64,000 bases of DNA from Sisyra terminalis (lineage: Eukaryota > Arthropoda > Insecta > Neuroptera > Sisyridae): contig OY292275.1 in NCBI GenBank assembly GCA_958496175.1, positions 42,919,701-42,983,700 on the forward strand, read 5' to 3'. Numbering within the stretch: position 1 is the stretch's first letter; each line of letters starts with the position of its first letter. Under the pieces are notes generated by a model, which had not been told where the DNA came from, searched no databases, and saw nothing but the letters and a program-made list of their open reading frames with translations. Of this stretch, positions 47,223-58,550 are shown piece by piece. The position numbers and the translations under genes were made by a program.

Positions 47223-47506
47223 AGTGTTAGACCGAAACTAGTTATTACGGCCGAAACCGGGGGGCCAAAACTAACCACTTTTTCTAAATAGAAAATGTTA
47301 CTTCCGGACCTCTCACTACGAGTGCTGGCGTCGTTTTATCTCCATTGGTAGAGGAATTGGTTTTGGAATTCCATTGGTTTTTATCAACAGAAGATAAAAC
47401 GACACCAGAGCTCGTAGTAAGAGGTCTGGTATTACCATTTTTGATACAGAAAAAATGGTTAGTTTCGGAGTTAGATTTTGGTCGTAAAAAGTTTCGGTCG
47501 GACACT
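47223..47506. mobile_element. Palindromic hAT-like miniature element
   Basis: Ends agtgttagaccgaaac (47223-47238) and gtttcggtcggacact (47491-47506) are inverted. The arms continue inward over about 120 bp, with paired blocks such as ctcactacgag / ctcgtagtaag and gtcgttttatct / agataaaacgac, around a short centre. No target duplication is evident. The element shares termini with 24913-25470 and its right arm with 18733-18865. The opposing frames at 47284-47634 and 47345-47527 are products of the palindrome. Confidence 0.62.
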
Positions 47507-50284
47507 AATAGAATGTTGTTTTCATAAAAGCTCAATGTTAACCGTCTCAACTCATGATGGGTATTTAAAATAGCAGAGAATAACCAATCGCTTGAAATGT
47601 CCTTTTCTTTATTTTCATTACACCTCACTATCACTTCATATCACCTAAGATTACTACTTTTTCTTTAACTTTTGGGTTAAATAGAAATCAAGGTAAGTTA
47701 AAGGATATTTTAAATTAAAAGGTAAAAAAGGTAAATTAAATGATGTGGAACAAAATCGTCTAAATATAGATATTTATTTCAGCAGGAAAAAAATTATTCC
47801 CATAATGGGTCTTACAAAAAAATTAGAAGAATGAAATTAATACTTTTAAGTGTTTTCCTCGACGAAAAAAAAGAAAATTGATGTTAAAAAATATTCCGTT
47901 AAGGGGGGAAAAATGGAAGTACTTTTTTTAAAGAAATTGGAATAAAATTTAAATTGACCAAAAATTTAAAGGATTTATTTTTCATCTGATGAATTTATTG
48001 TTTATGTGAAATTTCTTCAAAATGAATGGATTAATACTTAAATTTATACTACACATCTACACATCAATCTTGCTCTCGAACAAATGACTAAAAGAGATTT
48101 TATTGAAAAAGCTTTTTCAAATGTCGCTACGGTCCGGAAGAACTCTTTAGAGTTTTCATTTTTAATATTGAAATAATATATTTCATGAAAATAAATTTCC
48201 ATTCCTGATTTTAGGTTTGAATTACGTTTTCGATAGCAAATAAATAAATTTTCAATAATCGTCTAAAACTCCGCATGCTCCTCTAGAAACCAAGGGAATT
48301 AATAGAATAAAGAGAATTTATTCCTTATCCGGATGTAGTATTTCTATTTAACGATATAAGCTGACAAAAAATCGCCGTATTGTTGCTACGATCGAAGTTT
48401 TTTGTACTATTCAAGCAAAGAAAAGCTAATAACTTTATAGTTCCAAACTAGGCCACAAAAATCAGTTATCCAACATCCGAAGTTCTTCTTGCTTGATTAT
48501 AAGTGCAACACTTTCCTCCACCGCTTTTTATATCTTTTATGGTTCTTTCCTAGTTTTCTTACGATTCAACTTGCATCCTTTGCAACTTGTTAATCGCAAA
48601 AACTTATCGTTACAGTTGCGGGTTTTTAATAAAATCTCTACTCTGCTTCAAATTCTGTTTCGATTTTAATAAACTTAATTTACACGTTAAGTGAAAGCTT
48701 TTGTTTTGTTCGTTTTATTAAAGCTCATATTAAAATGATTAAATAATTTTAGTGGCAATTAATTACTCCCGATCCCTTCGATTTGCACGTTTTTGTTTCG
48801 GAGCCAATAAAAATAAATTAGTAATTTACAACCGCCACATATACTGGTCCCTATGTATTCCATTAAACTCGCAAATGAGTATTTTATTGCTCGTCCGAAA
48901 AAATTCAATATATTTTCTTTCCTCAACAATGCGTTAATATTTTTTAATTATTTTTTTTTTGAAAACAAAAAGCGATGAAGATAAAAGACATAACTCACGG
49001 TGATTTATGCTGATGCCTTCAGAAATAGGGTCGGTTAATTGACGAATGAATAATTTGTTAACTAGTCATTAGAAAAGTTTGGCGTGATACCAAATTTTTA
49101 TCGAGGCGTTGTGGCCTTTAATGCGAGCATCATTAAGAAATTTATTGCTTTTTTATTCTTTTCACATAAATTACCTTATTTTCTGTTCCAATCAAAAGGC
49201 TTTTGTTTTGTTGATTTAAATCAAATTTTAGATGGACATTTTTTTTTTCTTTTGTTATCTGTAGATCTTAAGAGCTTTCTTTTGATCTATGATTACAGTG
49301 TCAACAAGAAAAGAAATTTAAATATCTACAGCAATCGACCGATAGAAATTGACAGTTAAAAATAGAAAATTCTCAAGTGAAAAGTGTTGACGAATTTTTT
49401 TCCATTTTTTCTGTCATACATTTTGTTTGAATACATAAAAATATCAATTGATAACCAAGATTTAATAACTCAAAAGTTCCACAAAGAATATTAATAATGT
49501 TTGGCAAACGTTAGTTAACACGTTTTTCCTCCAAAAAAATCTTATTTAAAGAAGAAGAAAAATACTTAACAAGTATTGTTTTTCATTATCTTAATACTCA
49601 GTAAACATATGCATTATGGCAAGTTTTAAGTACATAAAAAATAGAGTCAAACTTTACGACTTTTCTGCTTTATGGTAAGTTCAGTTTACCTTATAGTTAA
49701 TTCTTCTTCTTTCGCTGTCAATCTTCGATAATATTCTTCGTGCGAGGAGGTATTTAATTATTCTTATCTTTAAAAATTTAAGATTCTAATCATACTTCTT
49801 TTACTTTTCTACGGTATATTCACTTTTACTGCATATAATATACTCTCTTTTCTCCCAGAATATAATCTATCCAGCTCATCCATCCCTCCATGGTTGTTTT
49901 TCTTAATAGCTCATTGAAACTTTTAATTTGGAATTATATTAGGTAATATAGTTTCCTTTTTGTCTTCAGTTTGTCTTCATATATTATCATGTTGTCTATA
50001 ATTGTAAAGTTATTTACTTCTTGAGGGCTCTTTTACAATATATATGTAATAAACAGTAAATGTTCGTAACTCCAAGCAAACCACCCAATATCTGTTTCTA
50101 AAATTCTATCGTCAAATTCTGAATCAAAAGATCCTTCGTACTATCAAATATAAATGATTTTAATGAGTAGTTCTGTGATCTCACGAACTGAATATCTATT
50201 CTTCCAAGGTTTTTAAGTCAAAAGTTGCTTCTTTTTAATTTTTAAAGCTTTGTCTTTAAAATTTATATACTTGATAACGCGAGA
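47507..50284. other. Long stretch without recognised genes
   Basis: The frames at 48752-48937 and 49084-49359 (91 codons) show no family resemblance. No repeat was noticed. Confidence 0.35.
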
Positions 50285-50540
50285 AATGCGACGGGAAGGA
50301 AAAACTGCCTCCCCCGTACTATTTGACTGCCCAGTCATGACCAAAAGTTGTCCCAGCTTTCTGGGACCTCCCGGATATTAGTAAGGAAACATACAGAAGA
50401 ATTCAATTGATCTGTAGGGATTTATTTCCAAAGCAGGCCAATTGGAACTATGACGTGGGGCGCAATAGTTCCTTTAGGACAAAGTGCAGAGAACTCTTAG
50501 GAGAGACCCCCTGTACAATGAAGATGAAGATTTAAAATTT
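50285..50540 (+). pseudogene. LINE 3' end with RNase H-type ORF2 C-terminus, decayed copy
   Basis: Plus-strand translation gives VLFDCPVMTKSCPSFLGPPG and later GFISKAGQLEL with frameshifts. It corresponds to VLFDCPAMTQSRLNSLGPPG and RFISEADLTNWN of the copy at 51740-52337. The 3' untranslated part (gcgcaatagttcctttagga, then agagaactcttaggagagac) is also shared. The copy is 5'-truncated within the Cys-rich region and carries several stops. Confidence 0.72.
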
Positions 50541-51687
50541 CTAAAATCAATCTCAGTTTGATATTTAATATAATGCTGGTTATTGTTTGGAAACCCTTAT
50601 TTTGCATGAAAATTATTATGGTGGTTATTGAAGGAGATCTCTTTGTGAAAATTTAAACAAAACTATCTCACCCCTTTCATTGATGATAGAAACGAGTCCA
50701 AATAGAAGAAAATTAATTCCTAAAAACTTTAGCTTATTTTATATCCTGTACATCTTTAACTTGTGGATGTTTTGACCATTATATCTTGCACCACTGATCT
50801 TTGCTAATTAATTTCATAGGTGATTGATCCAAATGGGCACAAAGTTTTTTGTTTTAAACAATTAGGGTGTAAAAGTGGCAATTTAAAAAAAAATGTCGGA
50901 AAAAAGAAAATTCTAAATTTATTATTTATACTTTGCATTTGCATCTATCTTTTATTTATTTTTTAATTCGCCAACTTTCCTTCTTGTATTTACAAACTTC
51001 ACTCCATTTCTTTAATTCACTACTCTTTTTACTCTTTTAAAGTTGACACTTCGGTTATTCACAAAAATCAATATAGCCTTCAACTATATCATACAATTAT
51101 AGATTAATTAAGTCATCTTTAGGCTTCTTTGACGAAAATACATTTACCCACCATACCGATTAGGTAAATTACAATGTTTTTTTTTCCTTTCTCATGTATT
51201 CTCCTATGCAGAATCGTATTTAACTTATTGGTGGTTCTGATGGTTCTAGGAACTTTAGGATAATGCAGTCCCTATGATTGACAGAGGACTCTTTCGTTGA
51301 AGCAGTAAAGAGCAGATAAGCAAACTTCTAGATTTGTTAAACTGTTATTTTTGTTTCTTTACTGTCACATTAAATGAATAGATAATAGACCAACAAATAA
51401 TCGAATATAATAACGAAATAATAATATTTCGGAAAAATAACTTTTTAAGCGTAATGTATCTTAACTGAAGAGATATCCTTCTAGTTTTAAGAACGACAAA
51501 ATCATTCATCACTTCTCCAAAATTCATGTCTTTGAGTATATTACCTCAAATCTTTTCAATTTGGATTAGAAGAAACGTTCTCCAATGCAATAAGTTTCCA
51601 TTACACCTAAAATGATTCTTAATGCAATTTTTACATTTGGAAATGTGTCTTCAATGTGGGTTTCTTTCCAGATGATATAATTTTTTA
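50541..51687. other. No gene recognised
   Basis: AT-rich, nothing identifiable. Confidence 0.35.
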
Positions 51688-51739
51688 ATTTTTATTTACC
51701 ATCGCTTTATATCTACTAAGGCCCTTTAGCGACTCTAGG
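51688..51739 (-). mobile_element. tRNA-derived SINE, copy 7, tail half
   Basis: Complement of the conserved SINE tail (tttaccatcgctttatatct, actaaggccctttagcgact). It is cut after gactctagg (51731-51739) by the LINE insertion; the other half resumes at 52338. Confidence 0.8.
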
Positions 51740-52337
51740 TTTTTTTTTCTTTTATCTGGGGGCCTCTCATGAGAGTTCCTCTGCGCTGCGTCCTAAAAGG
51801 ACTATTGCGCCCCAGTTTAATTTCAGTTCCAGTTGGTCAGGTCTGCTTCTGATATGAATCTCAGCAGACAGTCAACTGGATCTCTGTGTATGTTTCTCAC
51901 CTCATGTCCGGGTGGACCAAGCGAGTTGAGACGACTTTGAGTCATGGCTGGGCAGTCAAATAATACGTGGGAGGCAGTTTCATCTTCCACGCCACATTTC
52001 CTGCAAGCTGCTGACTCTGTGTTCTTTCCTATAGTTTGGAGATGTTTCCTCAATTGCAATGTCCTGTTAATAGGCCTACCAGCGTTTTGATGTCCTTCCT
52101 TCTTAGATTTAGAAGTCTTTTGTTATGTTCTTTCAAAGGTTTCTTTATCATGACCTTTGAGAACTTGCCTCCTGCATAGTTATTCCAGGATTTTATTTGT
52201 TCATTCTGCGTCCATTCAGCTATTCTACCCAGTGTTATGCACTTTGGTAGGCCTATAGCCGGCTCTGGGCCCATGAATGACATTCTTGAATCCGCCTTTG
52301 CGAGTTCGTCTGCCTCTTCGTTGCCTTTGATACCAGA
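51740..52337 (-). mobile_element. 5'-truncated LINE inserted into the SINE
   Basis: On the minus strand this segment has the C-terminal part of a LINE ORF2 and ends in an A-rich tail (complement at 51740-51756). It is flanked by gactctagg on both sides (51731-51739 and 52338-52346), a 9-bp target duplication, and the SINE reads continuously when the insert is left out. Poly-A tail, 5' truncation and variable-length duplication are the marks of target-primed reverse transcription. A second copy of the 3' end lies at 50285-50540 in the opposite orientation. Confidence 0.85.
51823..52337 (-). pseudogene. RNase H and Cys-rich C-terminus of a LINE ORF2
   Basis: The upstream part (52050-52337) begins with SGIKGNEEADELAKA, the final RNase H motif with GNE.AD.LA, then a linker ending in LRRKDIKTLVGLLTGHC. 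The rest (51823-52059) continues in another frame with LRKHLQTIG, then CRKCGVEDETASHVLFDCP, a Cys/His-rich motif, and ends ADLTNWN. A single-base frameshift around 52050-52058 separates the two parts. The Met start available at 52361 lies in the SINE and not in the LINE. RNase H in ORF2 suggests an I-like, LOA-like or related LINE; the exact clade is uncertain. The catalytic reverse transcriptase and endonuclease are missing. Confidence 0.8.
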
Positions 52338-52454
52338 GACTCTAGGGTTATTTACATCCATTATCGAGAAATATTGAAAATTTGCATACGAGGATCGAAC
52401 CCACTACCTACTAGTTTTGGAGCGGTCACCTGGACCACTCGGCTACCAGTAGGC
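52338..52454 (-). mobile_element. tRNA-derived SINE, copy 7, head half
   Basis: Continues the SINE broken at 51739. It holds the clearest A-box of the family, read on the minus strand as tagccgagtgg (52434-52444 region), a B-box-like ggttcgatcctcg-type stretch near 52391-52403, and the head ending at 52454. Confidence 0.82.
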
Positions 52455-55399
52455 TAATGATAATATATTTGTGTAATATTATTAGTTTCTTCATTTTGTT
52501 CTGATTATTTCTAATTCGACAAAAACTAGGGCACCTTCATTGATTTTGAGTTCCTACGGGAATTTGTCCAAAGTACCCAATGAATGGAATGAAGGCTTGC
52601 TCCTGTGTATGAATTTTTTTGATTTTTTCTTTTAATTATCATTTTTTTCACATAACCATTGTATAGCCATTTTATAAATATTACCTACCTTCCTAATTTT
52701 ACTAATATAGTCTCGAAGGTAATTGCAGAAACTTATATCTTCTGATTTTTGCTATTTGGCGACAAAGCCTAAAATCCATATTGTGATAACATATGAATAT
52801 TGATTTTTATGCACAGATATAAGTACAATTTTCTCCTCCTTTAGTTTACATTGTTTTCTTTCTAAAAACATTCTATGCAAAAATGAGGGAAAATTATTTT
52901 TATTGTTATGTACAAAATAAATAATTTGAATTCAATGATAAAAAATTAAAGAGTTATAAAAAGATCTTGGGAACAAGAGTAATTTAATTAATAGTACAAG
53001 TTGGTACAAGTCTTTCTTGTGTACTTTTTTTTTCTTAATTTTAATGAAAAGTTTCACAATGATTCAACCATTGTTATATATAATCAAACATTTGTCTTAT
53101 TTTCAATTGGAAACTAACCTTTCCGTTTCGCAATGGCAACATTTATACATCCACGATCCGAACTGATTTTTTTTTTACATTTCTGTTCAATAAGAATTCA
53201 AAGTTCGAAATGTCAAAAGCTTGAACAATGCGGAAAAGGAATCAATTCCGAAGACTGATTTTATTTTGTCTCAATAGAAAAGCCCCGCAGCGTCGGGTGA
53301 CTCTCACAAAAAAGTCACTTGAGTCACTAAAAAAGCCCAAACAACTATGGCAGGAGGGCGGGTGGAAGATTTTTACGAGCATAGTTGTGTGAATTTAAAA
53401 ATTTCCCGAACGAGCAGAGCCACATTGTGTCATTAAATTTTTAACTAAAGACGACGTAAAAAACGCGAAGATTAAACTTTTAACAAAAGCACACAATAAA
53501 AGTCTTATCAGCTACTTAAAGTTGGATTTTAAATTATATGATACAATGAAAATGTGAGGTAATAAGATTTTTTTACTTAAATAATTTATTACGAGGATGT
53601 ATCAGAGATGCCTTAATTATTTCTTGGCTTATTTAAGGTCTTCCCTTGATTTAAAATTTTATGCCCCGAACCAATGAAGCGAAACTATGAGAAGTAATAG
53701 ATTTTTCTGGGAAAAATCTTTTTATTTTTATTTGAATGAAATGAAGGTGGAACGAGTTATTATTTGTGAAAGGATGTTGAATATTTTTGTATTAACGTGA
53801 CACGCATATCTTTTTTTTTTTGTATCTTTCATATTTGCTAGTTTTTTTTCCTCTAAAAAAAAAGAATTTCAACTTTCATACCATGTTGAAGGTAATATCG
53901 TGTTATTATTTGACCCTTGTGTCGAAAGGAAAAAAACCCCGAAGAACAATGTGTATGGGAGGATTTTGTCATTTTTGTCACAGTTCGTCATGTTGCGCTA
54001 TTTAAGCTTCATAAAGCCCATATTAGTCTCGATATAAACCTATATTTTCAACCTTTAAATTTGATATATTATTCTCATTAAACGGAATGGAACGGGATGA
54101 GGTTCATTCGTGGTATGTAATAATTTCTTTGAATATTTTCTAATGTGTTTAGAATATTTTCCGACGCGTGAAAGTGCCGAAAGATAATGAAAAATATTTT
54201 TCATGTGTTATTATAGCCATAAATTTTATGAGGATAACAAGAGATTTGCTTTAGTTGAAGTTCTGCCGGGCCAAGCCGGATCAATTCTTTGCGAGTGTGG
54301 GGTATGGGATTGATGGTGGTGAGGGTTTTCTGAATTTTTTTTACGCTCATTTGAGGAGATAAAATGGATTTTAATGTTGTAATAAACTAGAAAGTTGGGA
54401 GATGGAAACAATAGAAAATGGCTTTAATTCACTTTCAAGTGATATTAAACGATATCTATTTACATATAAGGAAATTTTCTGATTTTTCTATTTGAAAACA
54501 CCGATATATTTCATTTTTGTTGGGAAAATGGCGTTGGAGTTTTATCGTTTTTCAAAGAACGTCTTTGCTTTGAACAAAAATAGCTTCAATAATTTCCAAA
54601 ATATTCGACGAATAAGAAGAGCTTTTTTGTGTTGGAGTCAATATAAAGGTTCTATTTTTTAACGGTGAAAGATCTTTTTCGACAATGAAACAGTTTATGA
54701 AAAGAGTCGTTAAAAGAAGATTTAACCTTATTTTTATTATTATTTTCCATTAGAATAAACACAATGACTCCTCATTATATTACTTTAAGATTTCTTCTTT
54801 ATATTTGAACAATTTTGGTTTTGAATATATAAAACTAATAAAAAGTATAAGAAAGTATTAGCCATAAAATTGTAAATAAATTTAACTAAATAGCGACTTC
54901 CCGTAAAATATTCACAATCAACATTGACACAATTGATAAATGCCAAAATTGACAATTGAAAGAAATCGAAATGACAGTTGAAACAAATAACAGCAATTAG
55001 TTAATATATTGATAATAAGATAAGAATACTGTTGTTATTGATTACATTCCTAAAATCACAGGCTGCGTAGTTCGCAAAAACGCAAAACCCGCAAAAATTG
55101 GCCATAGTTCCAAAACATTCGCACGTTGAACGGCTTTAAACAGACGATCTATTGAGATTCGCCGCCGATTGAAAAGAATTCAAGAAATTCATCGGTGAAT
55201 CGGAATTCATCGGTACTCACCTATCGTATGATAAGAATAAGAACAACAATAATAATAAGATTTACTTACATTCATAGTTGAGAAAAATTTAGAAATTAAG
55301 TCATTTATATCAAATATCAAAACGGTCCTATCATAACTATCATGGAGTTAAAAACCAAAATTTTATATAAAAAAAGTTTAGCTCAAGAACTTATGTAAA
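52455..55399. other. Long stretch without recognised genes
   Basis: Positions 53215-53480 and 55055-55230 are less AT-rich and may be conserved non-coding DNA. At 55213-55222 the minus strand has TAG joined to GTGAGT after a moderately pyrimidine-rich stretch, a weak recursive-splice-like arrangement. The frames at 53820-54005 and 54226-54411 are unrecognised. Confidence 0.35.
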
Positions 55400-55560
55400 G
55401 CTTACTGGAGGCTGAGAGATTAAAATGACCGCTCCAAAACTGGTAGATTTTGGGTTTGATCCTCGTATCGTATCGAGCAAATTTTCAATATTTCTCGACT
55501 CCAGAACCCTAGAGTTGCTAAAGACGTTAGTTGTTATAAAGCGATGGTAATTAACATTTA
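55400..55560 (+). mobile_element. tRNA-derived SINE, copy 8
   Basis: Head gcttactggaggctgagaga, ccgctccaaaactggtagat, B-box-like gggtttgatcctcg (55451-55464), gagcaaattttcaatatttc, a small deletion before ccctagagttgctaaagacg, then tagttgttataaagcgatgg. Confidence 0.8.
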
Positions 55561-57241
55561 GAAATATGTAGAATATTGGTATTAGAGTAGCAAAAGTAAC
55601 TTACCTCCTCTTTATTTATTTCTTAACTAATTACTATACTAGTACCTACTATAAAACTTCGTATGCCTCTGAAGGCAAATACATGCTTTCGACTTCGGCC
55701 GAATTTTATATATTTTGATTTTCAATAGATTTTGAGCCGAAATTTATTGTTAGATTGAAGCCAAATTTTTAAGCTAGTTCTATCCATAACAGTGTCGTGT
55801 CTCTAGAAAATATGATTCAAATTAGATGAAACTTTGTAATATTCCTTTTGCATGACTGATAATTAGTTTACTTTTAATTACGTCTCACAACTTCCGCCTT
55901 TTTTATTTGGTTTGTTAATTTTGAGTTTAATATGCTAAATAGTATGAAAAGTGTATGAAAAAGTAACGTGTACAATTATGCTTTATAGCATTTTCAAATG
56001 TTTAATCAGAAGAAGCAAAGAGAATGGAAAGAAGACGGTAGTTCTCATCATCCAGCCGTTTTTTTTATTTTTACTTTGAACATGAAAATTCATCCGTTTG
56101 TTGAAAAGGGAAAAAATATTTTTCCGCGATAAAATTAACACGTTTGTCATGATATTTACGTATGTAGTATGAAGTGTAAGTAAAACCTTTACTTTCAACG
56201 AAAAAATAAAACAAACTGTGCCATGACACAGAAAGTAATTTATAGCGTGGCGTTGGAAAAAAAATGCCACAAATTAACAATAAGCGTACACGCACGTAAT
56301 GAGACTCGTTACTGAAATGCAAATTAAGCAAATATATTACTATTTTAGCATCGAATTCATTCAAGTCATGTTCCGCGTGAAAAGAATTTACTCATATTTC
56401 ATAATAAATACAACACACCAAAACATGTCGCGTTACGTTTCGTACGAGCAAGATGCCACAAGGCCTTAATTAAAATACTGAACTTATTGGGCGATTTTTA
56501 ATTTTTGCAAATTTTATTATATCAAAAACTTAAAATGGGAATTAAAAATTTGCTTTGGAAAAAAAATGTTACAAGTATTTTTTTCGGGGAAATGTAACAG
56601 TGGCCTTTTTAATTCCAAAGTGTTCTTGTTTTTTATCGTGTTTCGTATTAAAGTAGATGTTTTACGGTTCTTTTTTGGTTCCATCCTTCTTCGCTTCAAT
56701 TCATTTGATTAGGTGAGGAGTAAAAATGAAAGATGAAACTTTGATATAATTATATGAATCATTCACTGACTTTAAATCAATCGTTTTTGATGCAACTGAC
56801 AAAATATTTTAGAATGTGCTTTTTATTATTGTATCCCTAAAAATTTGTTGAATATAGAGCATTTTTTTTAAATGTCACTTGTATATCAATAATATCAAAT
56901 CTTTAAGAAAATGAATGCTATCATCGATTTCCGGGTGAACTAAAAAAATTTTTAACGTGAAAATATTGAAAAGAATCAACGCCAAAAGTACTATCATCGA
57001 TATAGTGACAAGAAAAAAAGCTAGCCTGATGGGGCCCATTGTATAGAACAAAAGATTTATACTTGATGTTGCGATAAACTTGAAGATACCCAAAAAATTA
57101 GAAAAAAGACGAATTAATATTCCGGATTTATTGAAACGACGAATGGACTACCATAATTTGAATAACTTTGGCAGAAATAGACACCTTTGGGGGGTAGGAA
57201 TTTATAATATCAGTAGCCAGCCGCTCAACCAATCAACAAAC
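55561..57241. other. No gene recognised
   Basis: Several minus-strand frames (55983-56364 overlapping pair, 56517-56699, 56875-57093) have no recognised domains; the last is hydrophobic. Confidence 0.35.
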
Positions 57242-57396
57242 TAGGGATTGCAGTCCAGCAATCGAGATGGGATCCCGCAATCCAGCGATATTCAGCTCAA
57301 TTTTAGGCTCTGCGGGATCCCGCAAGATCCCGCTGTTACGAAGTCAATCCAGCAAAAATCCCGCGGGATTGGAAACAGTGCGGTATTGCATCCCTA
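57242..57396. mobile_element. GC-rich hAT miniature element
   Basis: Ends tagggattgca (57242-57252) and tgcatcccta (57387-57396) are inverted with one extra base on the left. The interior is rich in gggatcccgc/gcgggat palindromic motifs. The flanks caacaaac (57234-57241) and caacagtc (57397-57404) agree at six of eight positions, consistent with an old 8-bp target duplication. The 68-codon frame at 57248-57454 is a translation of this non-coding element. Confidence 0.6.
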
Positions 57397-57404
57397 CAAC
57401 AGTC

Positions 57405-57550
57405 TCTGTGATAGTTGCCTACTAGAAAGTTCCTTACACGAAAATTGCCCATAAAAAGTTGCGAACTTGCATTTTTACGCACATGAAAGTTGCTTACATA
57501 AAAATTTACTTACAGAGATAATTCTTCACATAAAAGTTAACGCTCAATGA
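57405..57550. repeat. Degenerate short tandem repeat
   Basis: Variants of a unit like aaagttgcttacataaaa recur irregularly (for example 57427, 57457, 57485, 57503, 57530), with the words gttgc, ttacaya and aaaa spaced about 15-30 nt. Confidence 0.45.
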
Positions 57551-57814
57551 TTTATCTTCCATGGAAATTAACCCACAGTAAATAATATTTATTTTACTTA
57601 TTATTTTATCATACGTTATTTTGTTATTCGCATTGTAATAAACTAGGTACTAAACTATTTAAAAAAAAAACGTCTTGTTTTTTGAAAAAGTTGTAAATTT
57701 AAAATAAATATGGCTTATGTCCCTTTTAGTGACGTCAATATCTGACAAAGTTTCAGGTTTCTACTTTTTGTCAAATTTAGTTCGCTATTTTTTTTGATTA
57801 CTTTAATTTTTAAA

Positions 57815-58170
57815 CGTTCAAGATGTGGTTACATAGAAGAATGCTCCGAATACCGTAGATAGTTATGTAAGTCATCGAAATAGTAAGGAAATCCAATGCT
57901 GTTCAGGAATTATTTACAACTATTAAATAAAGATGGTATGGTATATTTCTGAGAGTAGGCCAATACCAGACCATAGACCAATCTTTTAACTCATAATCAA
58001 AAGTAAATCGTTTCAAGGGCCACAGAAGAATTGAAAAAAACAGATCTTATGGCTATAGAACATTCGCGATGGTATTGATCTATGCACTGCCGAACAATTA
58101 TTTAGAATAGTCAAAAACCGCGAACAACTCACCAATTACCAACGTCGGAGGGACCTATTATAAGACTTGT
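57815..58170 (+). pseudogene. Decayed LINE RT C-terminal relic, plus strand
   Basis: At about 57820-57860 translation gives MWLHRRMLRIP, the usual EMWLYRRMLRI segment of insect endonuclease-reverse transcriptases. Near 58095-58160 another frame gives EQLFRIVKNREQLTNYQRRR, resembling the very C-terminal ...LF..V.NRE.. tail. Stops and frame changes are frequent in between. Only scattered pieces remain. Confidence 0.5.
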
Positions 58171-58216
58171 TGGAAAATGTCGTCAAAGAGTTCTTCTTTT
58201 TTCTTAGAGTGCCATC

Positions 58217-58550
58217 TCATTTTTGAGATTGGTGATCTTCAAGACATTCCTGATCATATTGAACGCAACTCTGGAAAGTTGCACTGAAGTACAACCAAAT
58301 CAGTCTGAGATTTTGAAGCCAAGGCATCCTTCTTCTTCCTATACAATGCCTTCCAAAAATTTTCCTCTGGGTTATGTTCTGCAACATTTTGTATCTCTCT
58401 GCTTTAATTATATATCCCAGATAATGTAGTTTTATTATTTTTAATTCTTGGACATCCTTGGAATTTTTTAATAATCCGCTATGATTCTTCTCTCTTCGAT
58501 CTGTAATTCTATCCAGGTGTGATATTTTTAAAGTTTTGCAGAACATCGAA
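58217..58550 (-). pseudogene. LINE RT C-terminal relic, minus strand (109 aa frame)
   Basis: The 109-codon frame contains LDRITDRREKN, then KIIKLHYLGYIIKAERYKML, then GRHCIGRRRMPWLQNLR. The order matches the common endonuclease-reverse transcriptase C-terminus: DR.TN.EV, K.R.L.YLGHI.R..RY.LLQ, then GKR..GRRR.SWL.NLR. The reading frame is intact over the conserved block but lacks everything upstream. It faces the plus-strand relic at 57815-58170, so the two are separate insertions converging tail to tail. Confidence 0.7.

Noticed and set aside
47284..47634. 116-aa minus frame and opposing 60-aa plus frame
   Set aside because: Both run across the palindromic miniature element at 47223-47506 and encode mirror-image low-information peptides.
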